Source: a bacterium
Lineage (GTDB): Bacteria > Krumholzibacteriota > Krumholzibacteriia > Krumholzibacteriales > Krumholzibacteriaceae
DNA length: 64,000 nucleotides
Assembly: GCA_020350885.1 (NCBI GenBank)
Contig: CP070727.1
Span: forward strand, 2,487,830 to 2,551,829
Reading direction: 5' to 3'
A model generated the notes under the pieces. That model saw only the letters and a program-made list of their open reading frames with translations, did not search any database and had not been told where the DNA came from. The translations under genes were made by a program, and so were the position numbers. Positions 8,903 through 19,000 of this stretch are shown piece by piece; the stretch's first letter is position 1; each line of letters opens with the position of its first letter.

Positions 8903-9859
8903 ATGAAACGTAACGAGATAGAGAATGGAATCGTTGTTCGGATAAAGGGTGCTCACTACTACGTGACTGCCCCAGCCGGGATGGTCAGGTGTGCCCTCAG
9001 GGGACGTTTCCGTCTCGGCGACAGCCCCGAAGAGGTACTCCCCGTTGTAGGCGACAATGTGGAATTCAGATGGGTGCAGGGCCGTGATGCCAGTTCTCCG
9101 ACAGGCCTCATTGTGCGTATCCTTACGAGAAAAACACTCTTCGTCCGGAGCGGATCCTACGGCAAACGGCGCTACCGTGTCCTGGGCGCCAATTTGGATC
9201 ACGCCTTCCTGGTATTTGCCGTAAAGGATCCCGAGCTCAATGAGCGTCTTCTCGACAGGATGCTTGTAGCGGCAGAATGCGGTGGGATGGAACCGGTGAT
9301 CTGCATCAACAAGATGGATCTTGCAGACGATCCCAACGCAATACGGGCCGTTATGAAGGATTACCAGGTGCTTGCCTACCGGATCATCTACACGAGTGTT
9401 GTAAACCGCTCCGGTTTGAACGAGTTACGGGATGCTCTGAAAGGCAATGAATCCATCATGGTGGGCCCATCGGGTGGGGGAAAGACATCGCTCGTAAAGG
9501 CCCTGCAACCGGGTCTCGAGCTCAAGATCGGCCATGTGAGCAACCGGACCGGCAAGGGCCGGCATACAACGACGCACTTCGAGCTCCATCGGCTCGATTT
9601 CGGCGGGTATCTCGGCGACACACCGGGGGTGAGGGAATTCGGTATCTGGGGGATTTCAAAAGAGATGCTCGGGGACTACTTTCGTGATTTCGGACCGTTC
9701 CTGGGGCAGTGCCGTTTTACCGGCTGTTCCCACAGTCATGAGCCAGGCTGTGCCGTAAAGGAGGCCGTCGGCGGCCGGATCGCAAAGAAACGGTACGAAA
9801 GCTATCTGAGGATCATGGAGACGCTCCCGGATACGTTGCCAAAAGAGGAGGGCGGCTGA
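8903..9859 (+). CDS. rsgA: Ribosome small-subunit-dependent GTPase RsgA (YjeQ/EngC)
   Basis: The 318-residue protein has the circularly permuted GTPase order of the family: an N-terminal OB fold, then CINKMD (G4), GPSGGGKTS (G1, where the usual form is GVSGVGKS/T), TGKGRHTT (G2) and GDTPGVREFG (G3). A C-terminal zinc finger follows (CRFTGCSHSHEPGC). RsgA binds the 30S subunit late in assembly and hydrolyses GTP to release maturation factors. The gene is divergent from the PTS IIA-like gene and convergent with the kinase operon. Start is ATG with a GGTGG element upstream. Confidence 0.95.
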   Translation: MKRNEIENGIVVRIKGAHYYVTAPAGMVRCALRGRFRLGDSPEEVLPVVGDNVEFRWVQGRDASSPTGLIVRILTRKTLFVRSGSYGKRRYRVLGANLDHAFLVFAVKDPELNERLLDRMLVAAECGGMEPVICINKMDLADDPNAIRAVMKDYQVLAYRIIYTSVVNRSGLNELRDALKGNESIMVGPSGGGKTSLVKALQPGLELKIGHVSNRTGKGRHTTTHFELHRLDFGGYLGDTPGVREFGIWGISKEMLGDYFRDFGPFLGQCRFTGCSHSHEPGCAVKEAVGGRIAKKRYESYLRIMETLPDTLPKEEGG

Positions 9860-9873
9860 ATCCTCAGCCGCCC
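9850..9873 (-). terminator. Hairpin between convergent rsgA and kinase genes, probable terminator
   Basis: A perfect 10-bp inverted repeat (GGGCGGCTGA/TCAGCCGCCC) with a 4-nt loop spans the rsgA stop codon. On the minus strand it is followed by TCCTCTTTT, a weak U-tract, so it probably ends the kinase transcript. It lacks a U-tract on the plus strand. Confidence 0.55.
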
Positions 9874-9991
9874 CTAGAGGTAAGAAGGGATTACCGTTGG
9901 TGGGGCCAATTTTCCGCTCTCATTATAGTGGTACGTCCTGGCTTCGAAAATGTTCCAAGATTTTTGAATTTTTTCCGAGCTTAGCGGAAGG

Positions 9992-11794
9992 CTAGTTCGG
10001 AACGAGATTGATGCGGAGATTGAGCAATTCATCTGCCGGGATAAAGACCTCGCTCTTCCAGCTATTGAAGCCCGCCTTTCTCAGCTCGACGCGGTGCAAT
10101 CCAATGGGTAGGATAATCGCTTGCCCCAGAGGAGTCGTTCCCTTGAACGTCCCGTCAATATAGATCGATGCACCCGGTTGTGTATCGAAATGGAGTCTAC
10201 CCATGAGCTCTTGGAGGATGATGCGGCGGCGGGAGAGCTCACCCCTTGTTATGACGACCGTTTCCCGGTAATCCTTGTAGTCGGTCTTCCTGCAGACGAT
10301 CTCATGGTGCCCCGCCTGTATCTCGATGGGTCCGAACCGTTCGCCGACCGTCTGTGTCTTGCCGTCGATGAGGATCTCGGCGCTCGGCTGGCAATGGATC
10401 TCGAGAAATCCTTTCGCCGGCTTTGGGGGCTCCTCGCTCTCCGTCGGCTCCTCGTCCGAAACGGTCGATTCCTGCGGTGGCGCCTGACGGTCGGCACCGC
10501 TCACTCCGCCGGGGGGTGCTGCCAAGCTATCAGTATGCATATCAACCGTCCCGGTGGAATCCGTATCGGATTGTCTTGCCTCCACGGGTGATTCCCCGAG
10601 ACTGTCGATGACGGTAGAGGAGACACCGGCACTATCGGGTGCGTCGATGCCGGGTGGCGTGACGAACGGGTCGAGCGGCGTCATCGTCATGCCCGCCTCT
10701 ACCATGTTGTCAACAGTCCCATCCGAGGGAGTGGTTTCGGGGGTTGCGGGATCGGGATTGAAGAGTGCACTCACCTTCGTCCGCATCTCTGCGAGCCTGC
10801 CGGGTTGAAGGCTGAAGAAAATCGTTATACCCAGAACGGCAGCGACCGTTACGGCTATTGGTAACAGCTTTCTCTTTCCTTTGGTCCGTGTGGAACGGTC
10901 CCTCTTGTGTGTACATTTGACATCCGCATTACCGCCGACGAGAAGACGGAGCCTGTCTCGGGCACCCATTACGGTATCGTGACCGAAGTGTGATTCGATC
11001 GATCGGGCCATCTCGAGCGCAGTCCTGAAGCGCTTGGTCGGCTCCCGGTTCAGAGCTTTCATCACGATCGCCTCGACTCCCGGGCTGATCTCTTTCCCGA
11101 TCTTCGAGGGTGGGGGGATGGTGCCGTTGATGATATTCTGTATGACGGCTGCATAATTCTCGCCCATGAAGGGTTGTGTGCCGGTTGTCGTCTCGTAACA
11201 GATCGTCCCCAAGGAGAAGAGGTCGCTTCGTCCGTCGATGCCTTCCCCGATTGCCTGTTCAGGTGACATATAGAGGGGTGTTCCGAGAAGGGTATTCGCA
11301 ATCGTTTGCTGCGTCTGGCTCTGGTGCAGCTTGGCCAATCCGAAATCGGTGATTTTGACCAGCCCTTCACTCGTGATCATTATATTTGCAGGTTTGATGT
11401 CCCTATGGATGATCCCTCGCTGGTGTGCGTGGTCCAGTCCCAGGCAGATCTCACGGGCGACGAGCAGCGAAAGCTCCTCACCCAGAACGCCGTGCTTTTC
11501 CTGAAGCTCCTTGAGGCTGAGGCCGTCGATGTATTCCATCACGATGTAGTAATTGTTGGCCGAGGAACCGAAGTCGATGATCCTAACGATGTTCTCATGA
11601 TCGAGGCTCGCAGCTGCCTTCGCCTCGAGGGCGAAACGTCTCGTGAAGTTGGGATCCGATGTGAGATGTGAATGAAGGCGTTTCACGACCACCGGCCGGT
11701 CCAGGGATGTCTGGATAGCCTTGTACAGCACGGCCGTGCCGCCGGTTGCGATCGTGTTTAATATCTGATAGTTACGCCATTCTTTCTCAGTCAT
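9992..11794 (-). CDS. Membrane-anchored Hanks-type Ser/Thr protein kinase with PEGA domains
   Basis: Residues 8-270 form a complete kinase: glycine loop IATGGTAVLY, catalytic Lys in VVVKRL, catalytic loop HRDIKPANIM, DFGLAKL, and an APE-equivalent MSPEQA. A single TM helix follows near residue 320 (LLPIAVTVAAVLGITIFF). After it come a Pro/Thr/Ser-rich linker of about 110 residues and two PEGA-like beta domains in the last 150 residues (GFLEIHCQPSAEILIDGK; GRLHFDTQPGASIYIDG). The PEGA part would lie outside the membrane, with the kinase in the cytoplasm. Its start overlaps the end of the metallophosphoesterase gene, in an operon headed by an FHA protein. All catalytic residues are present, so activity is expected. 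Confidence 0.94.
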   Translation of the reverse strand: MTEKEWRNYQILNTIATGGTAVLYKAIQTSLDRPVVVKRLHSHLTSDPNFTRRFALEAKAAASLDHENIVRIIDFGSSANNYYIVMEYIDGLSLKELQEKHGVLGEELSLLVAREICLGLDHAHQRGIIHRDIKPANIMITSEGLVKITDFGLAKLHQSQTQQTIANTLLGTPLYMSPEQAIGEGIDGRSDLFSLGTICYETTTGTQPFMGENYAAVIQNIINGTIPPPSKIGKEISPGVEAIVMKALNREPTKRFRTALEMARSIESHFGHDTVMGARDRLRLLVGGNADVKCTHKRDRSTRTKGKRKLLPIAVTVAAVLGITIFFSLQPGRLAEMRTKVSALFNPDPATPETTPSDGTVDNMVEAGMTMTPLDPFVTPPGIDAPDSAGVSSTVIDSLGESPVEARQSDTDSTGTVDMHTDSLAAPPGGVSGADRQAPPQESTVSDEEPTESEEPPKPAKGFLEIHCQPSAEILIDGKTQTVGERFGPIEIQAGHHEIVCRKTDYKDYRETVVITRGELSRRRIILQELMGRLHFDTQPGASIYIDGTFKGTTPLGQAIILPIGLHRVELRKAGFNSWKSEVFIPADELLNLRINLVPN

Positions 11795-12519
11795 CGTGCC
11801 GTTGCCAATCTGAGTGCGAGTGATTCGGGAAGACCGGCCGAGCGTATCTTCTGCTGTGCCGAAACGATATCGTACGGCGCGCGACGGATCGATATCTTCC
11901 CTTTCTTCAAATCGACCAGGGCGAAGCTCGCAGCCGCGATACCATCGCGGGGCTGGCCGATACTACCGACATTGATGAGATATCTCGTACCGTGCTCAAT
12001 CTGGAGCGTCTGACTGGATGCGACCGCACATCCGTCACGCTCCCTGTAGGTAATGATCCCAGGCACATGTGTGTGCCCGATAAAGATAAACTTCTCCGAA
12101 AAGTTCTCGAATATCTCCTTTGCCTGGGGAACCGTGTAGACATACTCCCAATCCATAGGCGAGATGGGGGAGGCATGGGTGAAGAGACAATCGCCGTGAC
12201 GGCGGATTGTATCGTAACCCTCCAGCATATCCCTATGGGTCGGATTGAGGTTCCTTGAAGTCCAGGTGATTGCCCGTTTCGCCGTTCCATTGAAGTCATC
12301 ACTGCTGGTCAGCCCAACCGCCGCAAGGTCGTGGTTACCGCCGATCCTTATGTGTGTGTGTGTTTGAACGATCTCAATGCAGTCGCCGGGATTCGCACCG
12401 TACCCGACAACATCGCCTAGTGAGACGACGATATCGGGCCGTAGTACCTCCAGCTCTTCGAGCACCCTGTAGAGGGCTTCCACGTTTCCATGAATATCTG
12501 AAAAAACCAGGTATCGCAT
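11791..12519 (-). CDS. Metallophosphoesterase (Metallophos_2/YfcE-like family)
   Basis: The 242-residue protein carries the calcineurin-like metal motifs: FSDIHGN, LGDVVGYG, GGNHD, FTHAS, and FIGHTHVP. The LGDVVGYGANP and INVGSIGQPRDG segments fit the bacterial subgroup related to phosphodiesterases and PPP-like phosphatases. It is sandwiched between an FHA-domain gene and a Ser/Thr kinase gene, with a 4-nt overlap with the latter. A role as the opposing phosphatase is attractive but is inference; the substrate could equally be a nucleotide or phosphodiester. Confidence 0.9.
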   Translation of the reverse strand: MRYLVFSDIHGNVEALYRVLEELEVLRPDIVVSLGDVVGYGANPGDCIEIVQTHTHIRIGGNHDLAAVGLTSSDDFNGTAKRAITWTSRNLNPTHRDMLEGYDTIRRHGDCLFTHASPISPMDWEYVYTVPQAKEIFENFSEKFIFIGHTHVPGIITYRERDGCAVASSQTLQIEHGTRYLINVGSIGQPRDGIAAASFALVDLKKGKISIRRAPYDIVSAQQKIRSAGLPESLALRLATAR

Positions 12520-12524
12520 GACGT

Positions 12525-13877
12525 TCAGTGTTTAAAGACAAATTCCTCGGAACCGATGGAGATCAAGTCTTCCTCCTCGAGCACCCTCTCGTCCATCTCT
12601 TCGCCGTTTACATTCACTTTCTTCCGGCCCTCGATCTTTTGCATAACGTAGTCCGATCCCTGCCGGGTGATCTCGATCTTGACCCGTGGCGCAAATATAC
12701 CCGAGAGTTGTATATCGGAATCCTTCCCTTTGCCGATGACGGTTTTTTCCTGGTCGAGTAGGAATTCATCATGATTCGACCGTCTGTATATCTTCGGAGG
12801 TGATCCGTCGGGGGCCGGAAAACGGATATTGAGATTGTTCTTATTCTGCCTTTGCCTGAAGTTCGGTATAATGACGGTCTGATCGAGGTTCTCGCCACTC
12901 TCCTCTTCACCGCACGGTATCTGGAAAACGATCTGATACTTGCCGATAGTGATCGTATCCCCGTGGGACAGCTCCGCCTTCTCGACGGGCTTCCCATTGA
13001 GGAAGGTTCCGTTCTTGCTGCCCAGGTCGCTCAGTGTGTAGCCGTTGCTCGCCCTGGTGATGACGGCGTGCCGGCGTGATACACTCAGGTTGTCTATCAC
13101 GACATCGTTCTGGGGGAGCCTGCCGACGGAGACCTCGTTTCCGTGGAACGGGTAAGTCTTGATGGGCCGGTTCTTGAGTTTTACCACCAGCCGCGGGCGC
13201 TGCGTTAGGTAGTAGGAGGAAATAGTCCCGTAGTAATCGGGTGGTATCGGCCGGGCATCCTCTGCATGGATTACGACGAGGTCGGTGAAGATATTGATCT
13301 CGAAGGCGTGGTGTGTCGAGAGGGTATACACCTTGACGAGGAACTCCTCACGAATGTTGGCTTCCTTCGTTTTTTCCTCACTGTACCCGTGATAGCAGGC
13401 AACTGCTTCACCTCCCTGGTAACGGATCATGATGAGATTGCCGGAGTGGCAGGCTGTTACCAGGACGCTCTTCTCATTGTGTTCCGTTGTGTCGAGCAGG
13501 TCGTCGAGATCGACGAGGGAGGAGCTCACTTTGAGATCCGGCTTCTTCTGCATGTATATGAGGAGGGAGTGATAGAGGATCATCTTTGTATGATACACAA
13601 CGATCTTGGGAAACTGCGTCCGCTTGAGGTGGGAAAAGAATTCTTTCAGCGTGATACACTTGAATCCCTCACCGTCGTTCGTCGTAACATAGTAGAGCTG
13701 TCTATCGCGGATAAAGAGAAAGTATTGGGTGTAATCGTTGAAGACCTCGAGTATAATGGGGAGCTTACGGCTCAAGTCGAGAAAGTGCCGAAGAAGGGAA
13801 TCGAACTCGGCCGGGTCGAAATCGGCCGGGTTCATCAGGACCTTATTATACGGTATCTGTAATCTATGCATGGCCAT
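12525..13877 (-). CDS. Protein with two C-terminal FHA domains
   Basis: About 225 N-terminal residues have no family I recognise. A clear FHA domain follows (VSVGRLPQNDVVIDN, SVSRRHAVI, LGSKNGTFLNG), then a second, more divergent one at the C-terminus (VIGKGKDSDIQL, NVNGEEMDE). FHA domains bind phosphothreonine peptides. The second copy has lost the SRRH-type phosphate-binding core, so only the first is likely to bind. It is the first gene of the operon that also encodes a phosphoesterase and a Ser/Thr kinase, so it is a plausible reader or substrate of that kinase. A GGGGGA element lies 9 nt before the chosen ATG. Confidence 0.88.
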   Translation of the reverse strand: MAMHRLQIPYNKVLMNPADFDPAEFDSLLRHFLDLSRKLPIILEVFNDYTQYFLFIRDRQLYYVTTNDGEGFKCITLKEFFSHLKRTQFPKIVVYHTKMILYHSLLIYMQKKPDLKVSSSLVDLDDLLDTTEHNEKSVLVTACHSGNLIMIRYQGGEAVACYHGYSEEKTKEANIREEFLVKVYTLSTHHAFEINIFTDLVVIHAEDARPIPPDYYGTISSYYLTQRPRLVVKLKNRPIKTYPFHGNEVSVGRLPQNDVVIDNLSVSRRHAVITRASNGYTLSDLGSKNGTFLNGKPVEKAELSHGDTITIGKYQIVFQIPCGEEESGENLDQTVIIPNFRQRQNKNNLNIRFPAPDGSPPKIYRRSNHDEFLLDQEKTVIGKGKDSDIQLSGIFAPRVKIEITRQGSDYVMQKIEGRKKVNVNGEEMDERVLEEEDLISIGSEEFVFKH

Positions 13878-14018
13878 GCAGGTCTTCCCCCTATAGTTAT
13901 CGAAGCGATGAAACGCAAGAAGGATGCCAACGGGAACGGATTTGCGGAGTGGTGTAATTTCAAATGTAAGAACTGGTTACATAGTTTGCTGGTTGCCGTA
14001 GTTGTGCTATGGGAAAAA

Positions 14019-14048
14019 TTGTCGGGCAAATGGGAAATGTAATGTAAT
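14019..14048 (+). promoter_or_regulatory. Weak candidate promoter for the cold-shock gene
   Basis: TTGTCG and TGTAAT are separated by 18 nt, about 100 nt before the cold-shock start codon. The rest of the 271-nt divergent spacer shows no gene. A long 5' leader would fit cold-shock regulation, but the match is modest. Confidence 0.3.
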
Positions 14049-14148
14049 ATCTACGAGTGAGGTTGTTCGATTGTACGCGGCGGTGGTGTCGTGTGGAGAC
14101 CGGCCGGTGGTGTAGCGCAGGGGAAGGCGAACGTCGGGGGGGATAGCG

Positions 14149-14364
14149 ATGCGGTATCGAGGTACGGTACGCTTCTTCAACGATAATAAGGGATACGGTT
14201 TCATACGCCGGGAGGGGAGTGGAGCCGATCTCTACGTGCACTACAGGGATATCGAGGGAGGGGGATTCCGTACGCTCAACGTCGGCGAGACGGTCGAGTT
14301 TGAGCTCATGGAAACCGAGCGGGGGCCCAGGGCGGTGTGCGTCAGTCGCATCGAAGCCTTTTGA
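14149..14364 (+). CDS. Cold-shock domain protein (CspA family)
   Basis: The 71-residue protein is a single cold-shock OB fold. GTVRFFNDNKGYGFI contains RNP1 and the aromatic RNA-binding surface, and DLYVHYRDI is the RNP2 equivalent (usually D-V-F-V-H-F). These proteins bind single-stranded RNA and DNA and melt mRNA secondary structure. It stands alone between divergent minus-strand genes. Confidence 0.93.
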   Translation: MRYRGTVRFFNDNKGYGFIRREGSGADLYVHYRDIEGGGFRTLNVGETVEFELMETERGPRAVCVSRIEAF

Positions 14365-14460
14365 TTGAGACCTCATATCCGATGATCGTGATCACCGGGA
14401 TCAAGAGAGTCAGCGGCGGAGATCGTTTGATTGTTCAACGGCGACGGTGTATACGCGGGC

Positions 14461-16047
14461 CTAACGCACCTCCGCGTTGAACTTCTTGAGGTTGCGGCGG
14501 GCCTTCTCGTTCGATGGATCGATCTCGATGGCGCTCTGCCAGGAACGGATCGCCTCGTCGAGACGGTCGAGCTTGTAGTAGGCATTTCCGAGATTCGTAT
14601 AAGCCGAGCTGTTGTCGTTGCTGCGACCGATCGCCTCGTTGTACATCTCGATGGCTTCCAAGTAGGAACCGAGCCTATAGAAGGCATAACCGAGGTTGTT
14701 GTACGTAGCGGCAAGATCGGGATTGAGCTCTATCGCCTTCTTGAATGCCTCGGTCGCCTTCTCCTCCTCGTTTATCTCCGTGTAGGTGAGACCCATGTTG
14801 TTGTAAGCCTCGGTGAATTCTGAATCGAGCTCTAGCGCCTTCTTGAACTGCTCGAGCGCCTTTTCATACTGTCCGTTGTGGTACGACATGACTCCGGCGT
14901 TGTTGAGCCGTTTTGCCTCGTAGAGCTGCCGTTTCCGTTCCTCCTCCTCGATGCTCTTCTTCTGGCTTTCGACTATCTTCACGATCTCGGAATGGTTGTC
15001 CGAGAGATCATCGACAAGCCTCTTGTTTGCTTCGATTCCGGTATGGAGAGCATCGACGTTTTTATCGAGCACTTCCTTCCAACCGGCAACCTCTTCCTTG
15101 AACTTCTCGATGTGGCGGTCACTGGTTTTGATCTTCTCCTCGATATCCTCGGTCTTCTCGGCGAGGGTGTCACTAATACTCTCGATGATTACTTTGTTCT
15201 CCTCGGTAACCCTCGCGAGCGTTTCCATCAATTCATCGATTTTCTGCTCGATACTTTCGCGCACGTTCTGCTGGGAACTGCTGGTATGTTCCTGCAATTC
15301 CTTGAAGAGACCGAGTATGTCCGAGATGCTCTGCTGCTGGAACTCCCAGGATTTTTCTATATCCGATTTGATTCCGGTGAGCTCCTCCTCTGTCTTCTTC
15401 CTGGTCTCGCCGAGCTTCTCGATCTCCGATGTGATCCCTGATATCTCATCAGTATTCTGCTGCTGAGATTCGCGTGATCCTTCGATCCCGGATTTCAAGT
15501 CGGCGATATCGCCTGCACAGCGCTTCTGGATCTCCTGCGTTTTTTCGATATCCTTTTTGAGCCCGGAGAAATCATCTGCATAGTGTTCCTGAAGTTCCTG
15601 GATCTTCTCGAGCTTGGATCCGAGACCGGAGAGTTCGTCCGCGCTTCGCCCGTACGACTCGCTCAATCCCTGTATATCGGCCTTGAGCTCCGAAAATCCC
15701 TCCTTGCCGGATTCCGTTGGATTGAACGCCTGTTCCATGAGCTTCTCGAAGCGGCAGGTATCGTTTTCGTCGTCATGGAACCGGCAGAGCTCCCTCAGGC
15801 AGGCGACTTCACCGCGGAAAGACTTGGCGAGAAACCGGATGGAAACTCCCGCTGCCGCCCCGTCCTCGGTATCCAATCCCAAAGGGATGGTGTTCGGGTT
15901 CATGAAGACTTCCTGCTCGTGTTCCTGATCCTGTTGTTCCTCCTCATCCTCCTCACCGATGTCAGTAACATCCGCTTCTCCGAACAGGAGCTCCTTATCC
16001 GTTTCATTGAGAAGCGACACCTGTGTGATCAATGGACAGATCTTCAT
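14461..16047 (-). CDS. Coiled-coil protein with C-terminal TPR repeats and split N-terminal Cys motif
   Basis: The 528-residue protein begins MKICPLITQ, has an acidic segment (residues 25-47), then CLRELCRFHDDENDTC. Together the cysteines resemble the CPL...C-x4-C-x8-C pattern of small putative metal-binding N-termini, but here the first Cys is separated from the rest by about 80 residues. Residues about 110-370 are long coiled coil with degenerate repeats (SELKADIQGL, SGLKKDIEKT, ADLKSGIEGS). The last 140 residues are about four canonical TPRs (YNNMGLTYTEINEEEKATEAF). It overlaps the upstream giant TPR gene by 4 nt. No enzymatic domain is visible; a scaffold role is likely. Confidence 0.85.
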   Translation of the reverse strand: MKICPLITQVSLLNETDKELLFGEADVTDIGEEDEEEQQDQEHEQEVFMNPNTIPLGLDTEDGAAAGVSIRFLAKSFRGEVACLRELCRFHDDENDTCRFEKLMEQAFNPTESGKEGFSELKADIQGLSESYGRSADELSGLGSKLEKIQELQEHYADDFSGLKKDIEKTQEIQKRCAGDIADLKSGIEGSRESQQQNTDEISGITSEIEKLGETRKKTEEELTGIKSDIEKSWEFQQQSISDILGLFKELQEHTSSSQQNVRESIEQKIDELMETLARVTEENKVIIESISDTLAEKTEDIEEKIKTSDRHIEKFKEEVAGWKEVLDKNVDALHTGIEANKRLVDDLSDNHSEIVKIVESQKKSIEEEERKRQLYEAKRLNNAGVMSYHNGQYEKALEQFKKALELDSEFTEAYNNMGLTYTEINEEEKATEAFKKAIELNPDLAATYNNLGYAFYRLGSYLEAIEMYNEAIGRSNDNSSAYTNLGNAYYKLDRLDEAIRSWQSAIEIDPSNEKARRNLKKFNAEVR

Positions 16048-19000
16048 GATTCATCCTCTCCTTTTTTGTCACCTGTGATCCTCAGATCCGCTGTTTTCTG
16101 GAGTATCTGTACTGTGTCCTCGAGCTGGGAGGCGATAAACCGGGCGTAGTTCTTCTCCGCCCTTCGACTGCAGTCCCGGTATTCGCCGCGTATCTCAACG
16201 ATCTTCGAGAAGGCGCATGCCGCCTTTCCGTAATCTCCGATTGTCTCGCTGGCGATCCCCTTCATATAGAGCATCTCCCGTTCGAGCTCTGTATCACTCT
16301 CCGTTTCGATACCGCCGAGTGCAGCAAGAACGGTGAACGGGCGTTCCATGGCACCATAGATCTTCGCCAGCATGAGCTTTCTGCGATTACCTGTGAGCTC
16401 GCTCCTATCCAGTATTTCGAGCGCATTCCCGGGCCGTTCGATATCGAGGGCAAGGTGGACCAGGCGTCCGGTTTCGTCCGCGCTGATCTGCTCCTGCTCC
16501 GGCCGACCGAGAATGCGTGAGAGTTCAAGTTCGATCCAGTTCAGGGACGCATGATCCATACGTTTGAGTACCGACGCACGGTCCCCGGCGGCCGCAAGCA
16601 CTTCGGTAAATATGGCGGCTGCCCGTTCCGTGAGTCCCGATCCCTGAAAGATCTCCCCGAGCTCTATCTTGAGATCGAGGCAGGCGTCTTCGTCGAGGCA
16701 CTTGCAGCCCCTTTGGACCAAGTTCTCTGCCTGCTCGATCGCACCCGAGGTGGCGAACAGATAGGAACCGAACGAGAAATATTCTTTCAGTGGATTTCGC
16801 TCTATCAGTGTCAGGAGTCTCTGTTTGATCTGTTCAACGGTTTCATCATCGGTGGTGCCGAATTCTCTGAGTAAGGCGAATGCTTCGACGTTGCGATTGC
16901 CCGCCAGGTTGCAATCCGTCTCCAGGAGCCGTTGCTGATGGGCGCACGTTTCGGGCCACACTATATCCTGCATTTCCCCCAGGATCCGCTGCCATAATTC
17001 AGGTTGAGTCGAAAGGGCTTCCCTGAAGCGCGATATCGCCTCGTCGAGGTGCCCTCTGGCCGCCTTTATGCGCGCGTAATGAACCAGGAAATCCCCGCTC
17101 TTCTCATGGAAGTGAATGAACTCTTCAGCGATCTCTTCGAGCTCATCCACGTCTGCTTCGTCGTTTGAGAGCATACAGAGAACGGGATCGAGCGATTGCG
17201 CCACCTCACCCGTTTCGATCAGGAGCCTGGCGAGGAGGTGATTGGCGTGTACATGTGTCGGATGTGTTTTCAGAAGCTCAGTGAGTATTTCGGTGGCAGC
17301 CTTCACTGCTGTTCTGTCACGGGTTGCGAGCTGTTCGAGGATATCGACTGCCCGGTCGTGCTGATCAGCCAGTGAGAGGGTGTGTGCGTACAGGAGAGTG
17401 ATCTGCCCGTCGTCCGGAGCGTTCTGTGTGAGTTCCTTGAGCGCTTGGACGAGGTCGGGCAATGATTCCTTCGGGCCTTTCTGTGCCGCGGCAAGGTAGC
17501 GGTACGCATCCTCCTGATGGCCTTCCTGCCAGGAGATCGTGCCAAGGATCCGGGAGATCGCCCACGGCTGGATACTCGCGGGCAGCAGTTCCTTGAGTCT
17601 TTGCGCAACCTTGACTCGGTAGGTGTCTGACAGCGAGAGGCATCGCCTGAACGCTGCAACGGCTTCCGTCTCCCTTTTGAGTCGAATGAGGGTCTCGCCG
17701 AGGAGATAACGCGCCTGTGGATTTTCGGGTTCCTGCGATATGATTTCATCGAGTTCCTGCCGCACGGTGATCAGGTCTGGCTGTGGAGAGGTCAGTGTCA
17801 TGGCCAGACATTTGAGGGTATCCTCCGACTTTCCCTCCGCTTTCGATATTCGGGCTCCGTACACATGGAGTGCGGCAGCCTTCTCTTCCGGCAGCTTTGC
17901 GATGGCCGTACTGAGGATATCCTTCGCCAGGTCGATATGATGCATGGTGAGTGCCGTATTGAGCATCTCTTCCCAGATGGCGCCGTTTTCCGGGTCCCGT
18001 TCAACGAGACTCTCAAACCGCTCCTTGACGTCGCGTATCTGACTGGGATCGAGCTCAAGCGTTCGGCAGAGGTAATGGGCTGCACTAGCGAACTGTTCTT
18101 CCTCGAGGTGAAGCTGGTAGAGGGCCAGATTGAGGGTTATGTTGTCCGCACGCCGTGCATCGTCCTTTTCGTAGAGCCGGATGAGCTCGGGACGGATACC
18201 GGCGTCGAACATCAGAAGCTGGTCGAACTCGAATATAGCCCGCTCGACGAGACCGTTCTCCAAGTGTGCCGCGGCCTGCAGGAAGCGAAAGGTGCCCGTA
18301 GGAGATCCCTCCTGGGCCATGGCGTCCACCAGTTCCGATACGGCCGGCCATAGACCCGGCTGCTCCTCGGCTAATCGTCGGATCTCGGCGGCGAAGCTCT
18401 CATGGGATTCAGGGTGTTCCCGGTAGAATTCTATCGCGAACGGTATGACCTCGGAGATGTCCTCACACGAGAGCCCAGTCTCGATTGCGGATATTACACC
18501 TTCGAGTGTGACACCACAGTGTTTCATGATCTCGCGCGTGAGTCTGAGGACTTCGCAGTTGTCGACACCGCATTCGTCTCGGTATTCCTGGAGAATCTCC
18601 TCCGCCCGTTCTGCGTTGCCCGCCAGGGTAAAGAGCTCTATCAAAATCGCCTTGAGCCCCGGGACATCGGCGTCCGGTAGGGCTATCGCTGTCTGGACCA
18701 TATCGATCATGCCCGGTATCAGTGTGGTGTCCATTTCTGCCGCCAGGTGTGCTGCGTGAGCGGCCTTTTCCGAATCGCCTCTTTCCAGGTAGAGCCTGCT
18801 GAGAAGCTTCTGCGCGGGTGCAGTCGAGAGAACCGTTTCGTTCCCTTCGATCCAGGATACGATTGCATCGAGACTCTCCCTGTCTTCGTGAAAAAGCCGC
18901 TCGAACGCCTCTATGGCCTGGGGGAGCCGATCGAGTGAGACGGCAGCCTCGCAGAACGTGATGGTTACGGCCGCGTTCGGTTCACTCTGCTCGACGAGTA

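Noticed and set aside
14878..15466. Long plus-strand open frames opposite the coiled-coil gene
   Set aside because: They are Leu/Ser-rich mirrors of Glu/Lys-rich coiled coil and show no domain.
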